Assembly (NCBI GenBank): GCA_947044365.1
Contig: OX345636.1
Location: forward strand, 41,444,537-41,508,536
Length of the DNA stretch: 64,000 nucleotides
From: Petrosia ficiformis
Taxonomy: Eukaryota; Porifera; Demospongiae; Haplosclerida; Petrosiidae
Reading direction: 5' to 3'
Shown: positions 22,301 to 32,135 of the stretch, in pieces
How positions within the stretch are numbered: position 1 is the stretch's first letter
Layout: every line of letters starts with the position of its first letter
Notes under the pieces: generated by a model
What the model was told of the DNA's origin: nothing
The model's input: the letters and a program-made list of their open reading frames with translations, nothing else
Database searches by the model: none
Position numbers and translations under genes: made by a program

Positions 22301-25300
22301 TCATTTATGATTTACGGCTTTGGCCAGCATGCTAGGTACATGAATTTTCATGTATATGTATGACAGGGATGTTGTAATTACATTTACAAATGTAATCATT
22401 ACAACTCAATTACTTTGTGAAATTTCTTGTAATGATTACAATTGCAATTACTAATTGATTTTAGTGGCAAAAATTGTAATCATTACTTTTAAAATGTAAT
22501 CAATTACTAATTACAATTACTCAGTTAGAAAAAAAAGATTTACAATGTAGAATTCTAGACCATGTGTTCGTTCATTAACTTCTAAAAATACTAGGTTCTC
22601 AAAGTTATTTGGCAGCAAACACTTTATTGACCATCACATGGTGATAAAATTAACATTTTCAGTGAGCACAACTGACTTGTATGCACATAACAAACAAATC
22701 AATTACAATATTTAAATTACAATTACCAATTATTTCACCTTCAATTTCAACTACCATTACAATTACTTGTGCGGAAAAGTAATTAATTGTAATTAATTAC
22801 AATTACTAATTACAATTACAACATCCCTGATGTATGACGTAGAATATTACCATATCATGGCATCACTATTGCAACACATATTGAATATAACTACATAAAA
22901 TAACATATAATGCAGAGCTCAAAATAAATTTTAAAAGTGTCCAGTAGAAAATAGCCAATTGTCTGGAAAATAGCCAATTGCTGTATGTTATTTCAAGCAC
23001 TGTAATGTCTATCGAAACTGAAAAAGCACACAAACAAGATTGTGACAATACATTAGCTTAACTTGAACTACATATAATTATATCTGTAACCATAATGTCT
23101 TCTCTTTGGCCATTAGTTTCTCTAGCTAAGCATACATGTAACAGGCAAAGTATATAGTGTATAGCTAATTAGCTACTGGTTAGTTCAATTTTGTTGCTAA
23201 TGTACTTTCCCAATTTTATTTGTGTGCTATTGATATCCCTACAGTCAGACTTGGGACGAGTACACAGCATTTGTACGTAAGTACAAGTACAAGTACTTTG
23301 AAATTATAATATACAAGTACAGGTACAAGTACAGAGGTACAGGGTTTTGAAATTGTACTTACGTACAAGTACAAGTACTTTGAAATTATAATATACAAGT
23401 ACAGGTACAAGTACAAGTACAAGCTTTTGAAATTGTACTTACGTACAAGTACAAGTACTTTGAAATTATAATATGCAAGTACAGGTACAAGTACAGAGGT
23501 ACAGGGTTTTGAAATTGTACTTACGTACAAGTACAAGTACAAGTACATGTACATAGAAATTCAAGTACATGTACAAGTACAGATTTATTAATCTTGTCAA
23601 ATGTCTATTATATGTAAAAAGAACATACTTCAATTTCAAGGTGGATGGACACTATGAATGTTATCACCTACCCTATACATGTTTGTACATGTATAATCAT
23701 ATCAAAGGGCTTTTATCAGTTATTATTCTATAAATTAGCACAACAATAATCTTTAATCAAATATTATTTACACCTAAGAAGCACATAAAGGTACTGTCTA
23801 CTAGTATATACAGGTATTACATGTTTAATCTTCAACTACAAGTACAAACGTACTTGACCCAAGTCTGCATACAGTCATGTTCTTTCATTCTTATCGTTTA
23901 TAACTTCAACTTATTTGTAGCACTATTTCCATGCCTATTGAATGACCTCATATAAAGATCAGAATGACATAACAAAATTTGACTAATAAAAATATAAATA
24001 CATTCTTTAGTGTATTTATAACCACTTGCTTGCAGAACATGAATAATTATAATAGTTATTTGCTTTCCCAGGGAAAACCACACACCCACTCATTTATATG
24101 CATGTATGTTATACATGTGTCAAAAAAGTACAACTATGAATATTGGATATTGAGTAACTACGAATATTGGATAGTGGAAATGTATACATGTAACTATGAA
24201 TATTGGAAACTAAAAATGCATAACTACTAGCCAGGTTAACTATAACTATAACTAAAAGTAGTCACTATAGTCACACTAAAACAACACTAATAACTACGAA
24301 TATTGGAAATAACTAGAATGCTAGCCAATATTGGCTATTGTTCCAAATTTCCAATTAAACTGTAAGTGCTAGACCCTAAATAAGCCATTATGTGCAGACC
24401 ATTATCATATAGTAGGTGTGGTCAGTTAAATATCATTAAAAAGACAACGAAAGGGAGCCGACAATGATACTTGAGGAGACATGGAGGATGGTTGGTTGTT
24501 GGGAGGTGAAGGATTACTACATGTACACATGTTCAGTAGTGTTGTTTTAGTACATGTATGACAATACTGACCACTTTTAGTTATAGTTATAGTATGACTA
24601 GTTTATCACAATTTTAGTTATAGTTAATTGACTAAAATAATATTAGGCTTATTAAAAGATAGCTTATGAGTAACCCACTAGGGAATGACTGCTCTTCACT
24701 AATAATTAACCCCACTGTAAGGTTACTGTTCTTAATTTTTGTATTATTCTTGTAACTAATTATTAAACAATTTATACACACAATTGCCCAAAATGTCCGG
24801 AAAATAGCCAATTGCTGTATGTTATTTCAAGCACTGTAATGTCTATCGAAACTGAAAAAGCACACAAACAAGATTGTGACAATACATTAGCTTAACTTGA
24901 ACTACATATAATTATATCTGTAACCATAATGTCTTCTTTTTGGCCATTAGTTTCTCTAGCTAAGCATACATGTAACAGGCAAAGTATATAGTGTATAGCT
25001 AATTAGCTACTGGTTAGTTCAATTTTGTTGCTAATGTACTTTCCCAATTTTATTTGTGTGCTATTGATATCCCTACAGTCAGACTTGGGACGAGTACACA
25101 GCATTTGTACGTAAGTACAAGTACAGGGTTTTGACATTGTACTTAAGTACAAGTACAAGTACTTTGAAATTATAATATGCAAGTACAGGTACAAGTACAG
25201 AGGTACAGGGTTTTGAAATTGTACTTACGTACAAGTACAAGTACTTTGAAATTATAATATGCAAGTACAGGTACAAGTACAGGGTTTTGAAATTGTACTT

Positions 25301-27476
25301 ATGTACAAGTACAAGTACTTTGAAATTATAATATGCAAGTACAGGTACAAGTACAGAGGTACAGGGTTTTGAAATTGTACTTACGTACAAGTACAAGTAC
25401 TTTGAAATTATAATATACAAGTACAGGTACAAGTACAGGTACAAGTACAGAGGTACAGGGTTTTGAAATTGTACTTAATTAAGTACAAGTACAAGTACAT
25501 GTACATAGAAATTCAAGTACATGTACAAGTACAGATTTATTAATCTTGTCAAATGTCTATTATATGTAAAAAGAACATACTTCAATTTCAAGGTGGATGG
25601 ACACTATGAATGTTATCACCTACCCTATACATGTATAATCATATCAAAGGGCTTTTATCAGTTATTATTCTATAAATTAGCACAACAATAATCTTTAATC
25701 AAATATTATTTACACCTAAGAAGCACATAAAGGTACTGTCTACTAGTATATACATGTTTAATCTTCAACTACAAGTACAAACGTACTTGACCCAAGTCTG
25801 CATACAGTCATGTTCTTTCATTCTTATTGTTTATAACTTCAACTTATTTGTAGCACTATTTCCATGCCTATTGAATGACCTCATATAAAGATCAGAATGA
25901 CATAACAAAATTTGACTAATAAAAATATAAATACATTCTTTAGTGTATTTATAACCACTTGCTTGCAGAACATGAATAATTATAATAGTTATTTGCTTTC
26001 CCAGGGAAAACCACACACCCACTCATTTATATGCATGTATGTTATACATGTGTCAAAAAAGTACAACTATGAATATTGGATATTGAGTAACTACGAATAT
26101 TGGATAGTGGAAATGTATACATGTAACTATGAATATTGGAAACTAAAAATGTATAACTACTAGCCAGGTTAACTATAACTATAACTAAAAGTAGTCACTA
26201 TAGTCACACTAAAACAACACTAATAACTACGAATATTGGAAATAACTAGAATGCTAGCCAATATTGGCTATTGTTCCAAATTTCCAATTAAACTGTAAGT
26301 GCTAGACCCTAAATAAGCCATTATGTGCAGACCATTATCATATAGTAGGCAACGGAAGGGAGCCGACAATGATACTTGAGGAGACATGGAGGATGGTTGG
26401 TTGTTGGGAGGTGAAGGATTACTACATGTACACATGTTCAGTAGTGTTGTTTTAGTACATGTATGACAATACTGACCACTTTTAGTTATAGTTATAGTAT
26501 GACTAGTTTATCACAATTTTAGTTATAGTTATAGTTAATTGACTAAAATAATATTAGGCTTATTAAAAGGGTTTTAGTTTTAGTTAACTAACAATGATCG
26601 GCCATTTTTTTTGTTTTAGTTGGTTATAGTTATTATAGTAGACTTGTATTTTAGTTATAGTTTAGTTAACTAAAAGTCACAATGCCTTACTAAAAGGGGT
26701 TTTAGTTATAGTTAACTAAAACAACACTAATCTACATGTACAATGTACATGTAAATTGATCTTGTATTTGAAACCTAGCTACTCTTCCTAGACCCACCAA
26801 AACTTGGTCCCTAAACGCTATGGTTTGACAAATCTGAGCTTATGGCTTGGCAACCACACTCACAATAATGGTGTGTACTTACTGGCTAGTCACCTTAACT
26901 CCTTAAGACTCAAAACCCCATGCCAAGCCGGAAATGACATAGAAAGGGTGGGTGTGGTCACCTGACATTTTGTTCCGATTTTAACTCTAAAGACAAGAGA
27001 CCCTATGGTTCAGCAAATTTGTGCCTCTAGACCCTAGGTCATACGTTGCAAGAGCCCTAGAGTAGTCATATGTTGCAGAATAACTTTAAAACTTGCAAAA
27101 TACCCGGGAAATGAAACAGGATGTCACGTGACCCCGCCCACTCTTTCGTGTCATTTCTATGGTTTCTTGAAGCTGGAGCAGTTGATCCCACCGCATATTT
27201 ATCCCAGTGCCCATCTCCCGTAACCAGACTCATCTCTAAAGGGCTGTGTCTGGCTATATGAGACTACAGTCACACATACATATATATATATATCAATTTG
27301 TTCAAAATACAATACGTGTACTGTAAAACAACTCTCACCTCGTATTCATCATCTCCAGACGCTTCGTCAAACCCTCCATATGCTGTAGTGTAAAATTCAT
27401 CCTTTTCCATCTCTTGCTCGAGAAGTTTTCCCATATTTCTCCCTGCATTTGCTCTTTGAGGTCTCTCGGCGGCCAT
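17130..27476 (-). CDS. VPS72: VPS72 / YL1, H2A.Z-binding subunit of the SRCAP/SWR1 and TIP60 complexes
   Basis: Three exons: 27339-27476 (138 nt), 20129-20258 (130 nt), 17130-17818 (689 nt); 957 nt, 318 residues, close to the vertebrate length of about 364. Exon 1 encodes [20 protein letters not shown] and [14 protein letters not shown], the YL1 N-terminal block. Exon 2 is very acidic ([15 protein letters not shown]) and ends in a basic run (KAKRRKWIK). Exon 3 has a long charged helix-rich part and the C-terminal YL1_C motif ([20 protein letters not shown] then [13 protein letters not shown]). In known complexes the acidic N-terminal region binds H2A.Z-H2B and delivers it for nucleosome exchange in the nucleus. 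Phases agree at both joins (0 and 1). Intron 1 is about 7 kb and almost all repeats. The start lies 95 bp from the divergent PIH1D2 start. Confidence 0.93.
17819..18835. other. VPS72 intron 2, first part
   Basis: Mostly AT-rich. It has a local inverted pair around 17920-18090: ACCATACAGTACAGTAATTAC near 17920 and GTAATTACTGTTACTGTATGG near 18065, so this 170-bp stretch may be a small palindromic element. A short direct repeat (TCACTGATCACAA / TTACTGATCACAAATC) lies at 18490-18535. Confidence 0.45.
18836..19100. repeat. Two related blocks with CGTTAGTTGC..AAGGCGAGTGT
   Basis: CTTCGTTAGTTGCAGAAGAA..CCAAGGCGAGTGTATGAA (18874) and CTTCGTTAGTTGCTGGAAGG..AGCAAGGCGAGTGTTTGAA (19040) are diverged direct copies. 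The motif GTTGCTACCAGGAAAGCAGC..AAGACAAGTGTTTGAACAA at 63640-63680 is a third relative. Confidence 0.55.
19105..19192. repeat. Inverted repeat with 26-bp near-perfect arms
   Basis: GTGGTTTATAACAGAATTCT then AAGCCC, a spacer of about 30 bp (CGCGCACTTGGGCGTGCCGC...), then the complementary arm ending AAACCGCAC. One mismatch in 26. It sits directly before a (TA)n tract. Confidence 0.82.
19212..19392. repeat. (TA)n microsatellite, about 180 bp
   Basis: Nearly pure TA with a short palindromic interruption (TATACTTGTATATATACATG). Flanked by ATAACTATAACATA on the left and its complement TATGTTATAGTTAT on the right, so the whole tract is one large palindrome. Confidence 0.92.
19916..20091. mobile_element. 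pogo/Tigger-like MITE with TA duplication
   Basis: Ends CAGTGAAACACCTCTATTGA and (complement) CAGTGGAATTCCTCTATTG. Flanked by TA on both sides (19914-19915, 20092-20093). The inside has GAGGACACCCCTGTATT twice. The CAGTGGAACCTCTATT-type terminus is typical of pogo-like elements. Confidence 0.72.
20891..21354. mobile_element. hAT-like MITE, family H1, copy 1, perfect 8-bp duplication
   Basis: 464 bp. Ends CAGGGATGTTGTAATTAC and the complement GTAATTGTAATTAGTAATTG..GTTGTAACATCCCTG. Target-site duplication GTTAATAC at 20883-20890 and 21355-21362, perfect. The inside is rich in GTAATTAC palindromes. It interrupts an M1 copy. Confidence 0.88.
21979..22250. mobile_element. hAT-like MITE, family H2 (TAGTGTTGTTTTAG ends)
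   Basis: 272 bp. Ends TAGTGTTGTTTTAGTTAAC and its complement ..CTAAAACAACACTA. Flanks ATATACAT and ATACACAT differ at one of eight positions. The inside is built of AACTATAACTA and CTTTTAGTAAGGC. More copies or parts: 26442-26729, 31660-31860, 41419-41662, 51040-51318, 53625-53868, 56793-57012. Confidence 0.78.
22364..22829. mobile_element. hAT-like MITE, family H1, copy 2, perfect 8-bp duplication
   Basis: 466 bp and very close to 20891-21354, including the inner block CCATCACATGGTGATAAAAT. Target-site duplication ATGTATGA at 22356-22363 and 22830-22837, perfect. Confidence 0.88.
22967..24640. repeat. Segmental tandem duplication, copy A
   Basis: From GGAAAATAGCCAATTGCTGT onward this 1.7-kb block is nearly identical to 24800-26570, apart from repeat-number changes in an inner minisatellite and a few short indels (ATTACATG at about 23816; about 25 bp at 24413). 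It carries an H3 element with the same flanks in both copies, so duplication followed insertion. Confidence 0.9.
23246..23867. mobile_element. hAT-like element H3 with inner minisatellite, copy A
   Basis: Ends CAGACTTGGGACGAGTAC and the complement CAGACTTGGGTCAAGTAC. Flanks CCTACAGT (23238-23245) and CATACAGT (23868-23875) differ by one of eight. The left half is a minisatellite of about 63 bp and shorter units built from GTACAAGTAC, TTTGAAATTATAATA and GGTACAGGGTTTTGAAATTG (23270-23560). Confidence 0.78.
24800..26570. repeat. Segmental tandem duplication, copy B
   Basis: Partner of 22967-24640, direct orientation, about 160 bp of other sequence between the two. Identity looks well above 95 percent outside the minisatellite, so the event is recent or the copies have been homogenised. 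Confidence 0.9.
25080..25800. mobile_element. hAT-like element H3, copy B
   Basis: Same ends and flanks as copy A, carried along in the segmental duplication. The inner minisatellite is about 100 bp longer (25100-25490). Confidence 0.78.
26442..26729. mobile_element. hAT-like MITE, family H2, copy
   Basis: TAGTGTTGTTTTAGTACATG to ..AACTAAAACAACACTA. The left half belongs to segmental copy B (also seen at 24535-24655 in copy A, where the right half is cut off). No clear target duplication. Confidence 0.65.
26733..27338. other. VPS72 intron 1, part next to exon 1
   Basis: Mostly unique. Phrases CCCTAAACGCTATGGTTTG.CAAATCTG and CCCTATGGTTCAGCAAATTTG at 26810 and 27000 are inverted or direct relatives of CCATAGGGTTTTACG and CCCTATGGTTTGGTGAATAC at 12215-12285, which suggests another low-copy repeat. 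A GTCACGTGAC palindrome lies near 27123. Confidence 0.4.
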
Positions 27477-27571
27477 GTTTCCTGTATACTTCAGTAAACT
27501 ACTTGGATACTATGACCACGTGTACTAATATCACCAAGGAGATCTGAATTGTAAACACGTTTCAAGAGGAT
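27477..27571. promoter_or_regulatory. Shared divergent promoter of VPS72 and PIH1D2
   Basis: Only 95 bp separate the two start codons, which point away from each other, so 5'UTRs and promoter must lie here. It contains an E-box CACGTG at 27517-27522. No TATA box is obvious. A second palindrome, GTCACGTGAC (about 27123-27132), lies within VPS72 intron 1. Confidence 0.6.
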
Positions 27572-30409
27572 ATGGCAGTGCCAAAAGATTCATATCCGCT
27601 ACTAGAAGCAGCAGAACAGATGTGGGCTATGTTGGATGTGTTGTCTGAAGATAATCCGGAAGAATACAAGAAATTAATTGATCAACAGTTGAAGGAGGGG
27701 GTGGATTCAATAAGCCCGCCCCAACCAGCCTACTGTATTTCTTGTACCACTCAACATAGAGTGAGAAATAATGTACCTTAAATATGAAATTTAGTATTTG
27801 TAAGCATAAAGGCCATTCTTCCTCATCAGTGTGATGTTTATACACATGACATTAGAAGATGTAGCAATAGTCAATAGTCTCACAAGCCAAACTCCTCCCC
27901 TTTTTAATATTGGATGGCAGGGAGGATAGTCTGGCTTCTAATCAAGCTAAGGAATTGTGATACTGTTGGTATGCAATTACTAATTAGAACACATGTAAAC
28001 TGTAAATCTCATTATCGTTATGTGACCCAGATTGGACACTTCAGTTTTTTGATCAAACACTCACTTTTAATTGCTTGTCATTCTGCCATTTTGTACAGAC
28101 ACTCAATGAAATTTGGTATCTAATAAGCTTATTAATGGATGCCAAATTTCATTGACCTCCTGTATATGATGGATAGCAAACAACTGATTTGGTCAAAATT
28201 TGATGGAAAGTGTACCTTTTTAAAAATTAGGTTACATATATTCATTAATCATTACCAGATGACAAGTAAAATCACAAGTATTAGCTTTTGTTTAATTAAC
28301 TGTTTTTGTTCAATTGATGAACCTTTTAACTACACATGGACATACATGTATGACATACAGAATCATAAATTTAGGTGGATACAGAGACAAACCAAATCCA
28401 AATTGTAGCTCCCATCATACATGTAGTATGTAAAGTAAGTCAAGCACTGTAATTCCTACATGTCAATGGCAGCTACTGATTCATCTTCAAAGTAAACACA
28501 AATTCATGTCTTAGTACTACTAACAATATTCATAGTTTACATGGCTAAAAGCCAGACTCACTCCCACCATCCAATATTAAAAGGGGAGGAGTGTGGCTTG
28601 TGCAACTGTAATCATATACTGTGTCATCAGTAACTACATGTATAACTAAATAGTCATTCATGTTCACCATGACTTCAGAAAAATGTTCATAACTTTACTT
28701 TGGAAAGACCAACAATCTTTACATGTACCATTTTCATATTATCCTTCCCATTCTTTTTTGTGTATGTCAAATTTCAATTCATTGCTTCGTTATTGAGTTA
28801 CAGTATAATCATGTATTATCCTTATGACATTAAACTATATAAATTATTACAATGTATATTACATATACAATGAAGTGGATATGGTGAATTTGCAGAGCTT
28901 ATATATATAGTCATACTACAACTACATGTACATGTACATGTTCTTTCTTTCTTTCTACATCTCCTGTAACATCATGTATAATTACAAGTGTCACACTAAA
29001 ACAACTAATTAAAGAATGTTCACATTCACGATGGCCTCAAAATTAGGATGTGATGACTTTATATGTAATATAATGTACAATGTATAGTTTAATGTCATAA
29101 CGTTAATACTAGGGCTGGGAATCGCTGAGATTCTGAAATTGATTATCACTAACTACAAATCGATTGATAATCGATTAAAATCAGCAGAAGTAATTAGACC
29201 AGTTAAGTCAATTAATACAGGAAACTCCTCCTGTGATCAAAAAGGCTCCCTGTCACTTCCATATTGTACATTATTTGCTGTCGCATGCTTGAAAAGTATG
29301 TCTTTTGGAATAATTAGCATAGTCGATATCACATACTTAGAATTAATAATGAAAAGAATTTTCAATATCAATTGATTAATCCTCCCAGCCCTAGTTGATA
29401 CATGATTATATTGTAACTCGATAATAAAACAATGGATTGAAATTTGACATGCACAAAAAAGAACAGGAAGGATAATTATATGAAAATGGTGCAGGTAAAA
29501 AGATTGTTGGTCATTCCAAACTAAAGTTATGAACATTTTTCTGAGGACAAGGTGAATGTGAATGACCTTTAGTATACCCTATACTGTATTCATATCATAC
29601 TTGTGGTTTTATCATGTAGGGAAGATCTCACAAATTATATATCAACGTCTGTAAATGGGCAAAAGTTCCGAGTCCACAAGGAGACACTGATCCAGTTCCT
29701 GTCAAAGGTGGAATCCTTCGACATTTGGTCAAAGATGGCAAGAAAACCTCTGATTTGCTATATGATGTAGCATTCAGTCCACAATTGCTTGAGGAGTGTC
29801 AACAAGAAGTACCATTACAAGATATGCTCAACTCATTGATAATTAGGTTTATAGAGGACATGATAAAATTAAAAATCAATCAAGAGTCTTTAAAAAAGAT
29901 GAAGTCTGATTTTAAAGGACCTCGGGCAGATATTCCAAATTCACTTGATGAACGATTTAATCATTTTCTACCTATGGAGTCACGGTTAGATATTGGTGAT
30001 ACAATTCTGGAAGAATTATCTAGAATGGGTCTCTCAGAGCATTCCAAAGAGAGTGAGTTACCTCCACTTAGACTGTTTCCTGAGTCTCAAGATAAAAGAA
30101 AACTTATTGAAGAACTCCCAGAAGGATACAGGAGCCGTAATGATGTGATTATACATTATACATGTACATACATGTACATGCATGACATTTAAACATACAT
30201 ACATGTACATACTTACATGTATATACATAATACATACATGTACTACATACATGTACTACATACATGTACTACATATATAAATGCATACATACATATACAC
30301 ATATATATATGTACATACATGTACATGCATACATGTACATGTACATACATACATACATATGTACATACATGTACATGTACATACATACATACATACATAT
30401 ATACATACA

Positions 30410-30475
<66 letters not shown>

Positions 30476-32135
30476 CATACATACATATATACATACATAT
30501 ACTGTGATATACACATACATAAACGTACATAAACGTACATACATACATACATGTACACACATAAATATATTCATACATACATACATACATACATACATAC
30601 ATACATGTCTACATACATACCTACATACATACATATGTACATACATACATACATACATACATAGTGTACGTACATACATACATACATACATACATACACA
30701 CATACATGTAAATGTACATACATACATACATATACATATACAGCTGTACATACATACAATCATACATGTATACATACATATACACATATATACATACATA
30801 CATGTACATAGATACATAATTATGTACATATACACATACATGCATACATACATAGTATACGTACATACATACATACACACATACATGTAAATGTACATAC
30901 ATACATACATATACACATACATACATACATGTATACATACATATACACATATATACATACATACATGTACATAGATACATAATTATGTACATATACACAT
31001 ACATATATACATAGTGTACATACATACATATATACATACATGCATACTTATACATGTACATGCACAGAGAACAGTAGAACAAGCTGGGAATACTAAAGAT
31101 GCAGTTAAGAAAAATGGAAGAAAGAAAAGCAAAGAGAAAGTAAAACAAATGAAAGGAAGTAAAGAAGACGTAAATGTTGATATAGGATTAAGACTGGATG
31201 ATGATAGAAGTACAACGGATACAGTGCAGTGTCCAAAATATTTAATAAATACATCCAAGGATGATAATGGAGAGTTTGTAAGAATTACTGTTGATCTTCC
31301 AGGAGTGACTTCAGCAACCAGTATTGATTTAGAAATATCAGAGGTATGATGATTTGACATTATATATAATTGTACATGTACATACATTGTACATGTTATA
31401 CTACACTGTACATGTATGTAGTGTTGTACATGTACGTAATACATGTTATACTACATGTATGTAGCAGAGTGGGAAACAACAGTGCTCCAGTGCTCATTTG
31501 AGCACCAAAATTAGCTTAAGGAGCACCAGATTTTGACATGACAATGCATGCTAGTTGTACTGTGGTGAGCACTGGTGAGCTCACCAGATGTTGTAGGTTT
31601 ATTTCCCACCCTGGTATGTAGTGTTGTACACGTAATACATGTTATACTACATGTATGTAGTGTTGTTTTTGACATGTATAATGACTACTTAGTTATAGTT
31701 AATTATTATGGCTTACTAAAATGGGTTTAGTTAACTAGAAGTGCCCATTAATTATATTTACATGTATTGCAATAGACTTGTAATTAAGTCTAGCAACTAA
31801 ATGTTGAAATGCTTTGCTAAAAGAAGGTGCTTTAGTTATAGTTAACCATTCATTTGTCTTTATGAGGTCATACAGAACCGTTAGGAAGACAGGCTGATAA
31901 AGCATTCCTGTCTTTAAAAAAAAAACAACCAAAAAAAAAGATAAATACTGAAATGAACTAAGATATTTTATAATAAATCATTCATTCTTTTTAGGAAGAT
32001 CTAGTTCTGACTGTTGAGGATATGTACAAATTATATCTTGAGTTTCCAATTAGAGTTGATGACAATAAAGTGAAAGCTAAATTTAATTCCGCCAAATCAG
32101 AACTGTTAATTACTATAGCCTCAATGACTTTATAA
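27572..32135 (+). CDS. PIH1D2: PIH1D2-like PIH1-domain HSP90/R2TP co-chaperone
   Basis: Exons: 27572-27760, 29620 to about 30144, 31068-31343, 31995-32135; about 376 residues. Exon 1 has the PIH1D2 N-terminal signature (AAEQMWAMLDVLSEDNPEEY then KKLIDQQLKEG). Exon 2 is the PIH1 core (HKLYINVCKWAKVPSPQ, DPVPVKGG, LLYDVAFSP). Exons 3-4 form a CS/p23-like C-terminal domain (KYLINTSKDDNGEFVRITVD, VTSATSIDLEIS, DLVLTVEDMYKLYLEFPIRV) and stop at TAA 32133-32135. Family members act in cytoplasmic preassembly of axonemal dynein and other complexes. The 3' end of exon 2 is uncertain: donor GTGATT at 30145 fits the phase of exon 3, while the better-looking GTAATG at 30137 would need another acceptor. 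The intron there is about 0.9 kb of TACA/TATA repeats. It shares its promoter region with VPS72. Confidence 0.88.
28647..28875. mobile_element. M1 MITE, truncated copy
   Basis: Starts AGTCATTCATGTTCACCATG and runs to ACATTAAACTATATAAATT, then loses similarity. The right terminal repeat is missing. Confidence 0.65.
29012..29569. mobile_element. M1 MITE interrupted by a hAT-like MITE
   Basis: Ends AAGAATGTTCACATTCACGA and (complement) AAGGTCATTCACATTCACC, TA on both sides (29010-29011, 29570-29571). The insertion at 29110-29393 splits it. In PIH1D2 intron 1. Confidence 0.8.
29110..29393. mobile_element. hAT-like MITE, family H4, nested in M1
   Basis: 284 bp. Ends TAGGGCTGGGAATCG and (complement) TAGGGCTGGGAGGATTAATC. 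Target duplication GTTAATAC (29102-29109) and GTTGATAC (29394-29401), 7 of 8. Second copy at 42336-42623. Confidence 0.85.
30150..31062. repeat. (TACA)n/(TATA)n array filling a PIH1D2 intron
   Basis: About 900 bp of TACATACA with ATGTACATG and TATATA. A larger unit of about 130 bp (TATACACATATATACATACA..TACATAATTATGTACATAT..GTACGTACATAC) recurs at about 30775, 30830 and 30935. All Tyr-Ile-His-Thr and Met-Tyr-Val-Cys open frames here come from the repeat. Confidence 0.93.
31465..31613. mobile_element. Small hAT-like MITE, perfect 8-bp duplication
   Basis: 149 bp. Ends CAGAGTGGGAAAC and (complement) CAGGGTGGGAAAT. Target duplication GTATGTAG at 31457-31464 and 31614-31621, perfect. The inside has inverted CAGTGCTCATTTGAGCACC and GGTGAGCACTGGTGAGC. 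Confidence 0.85.

Noticed and set aside
23216..25444. Leu-Tyr-Leu-Tyr-Val-Ser and Val-Leu-Val-Pro open frames of 112-121 codons
   Set aside because: Translations of the GTACAAGTAC minisatellite inside the H3 element.
30217..31041. Long open frames of Tyr-Ile-His-Thr and Met-Tyr-Val-Cys on both strands
   Set aside because: They are translations of a TACA repeat, which has no stop in several frames; no domain, and they lie within a PIH1D2 intron.
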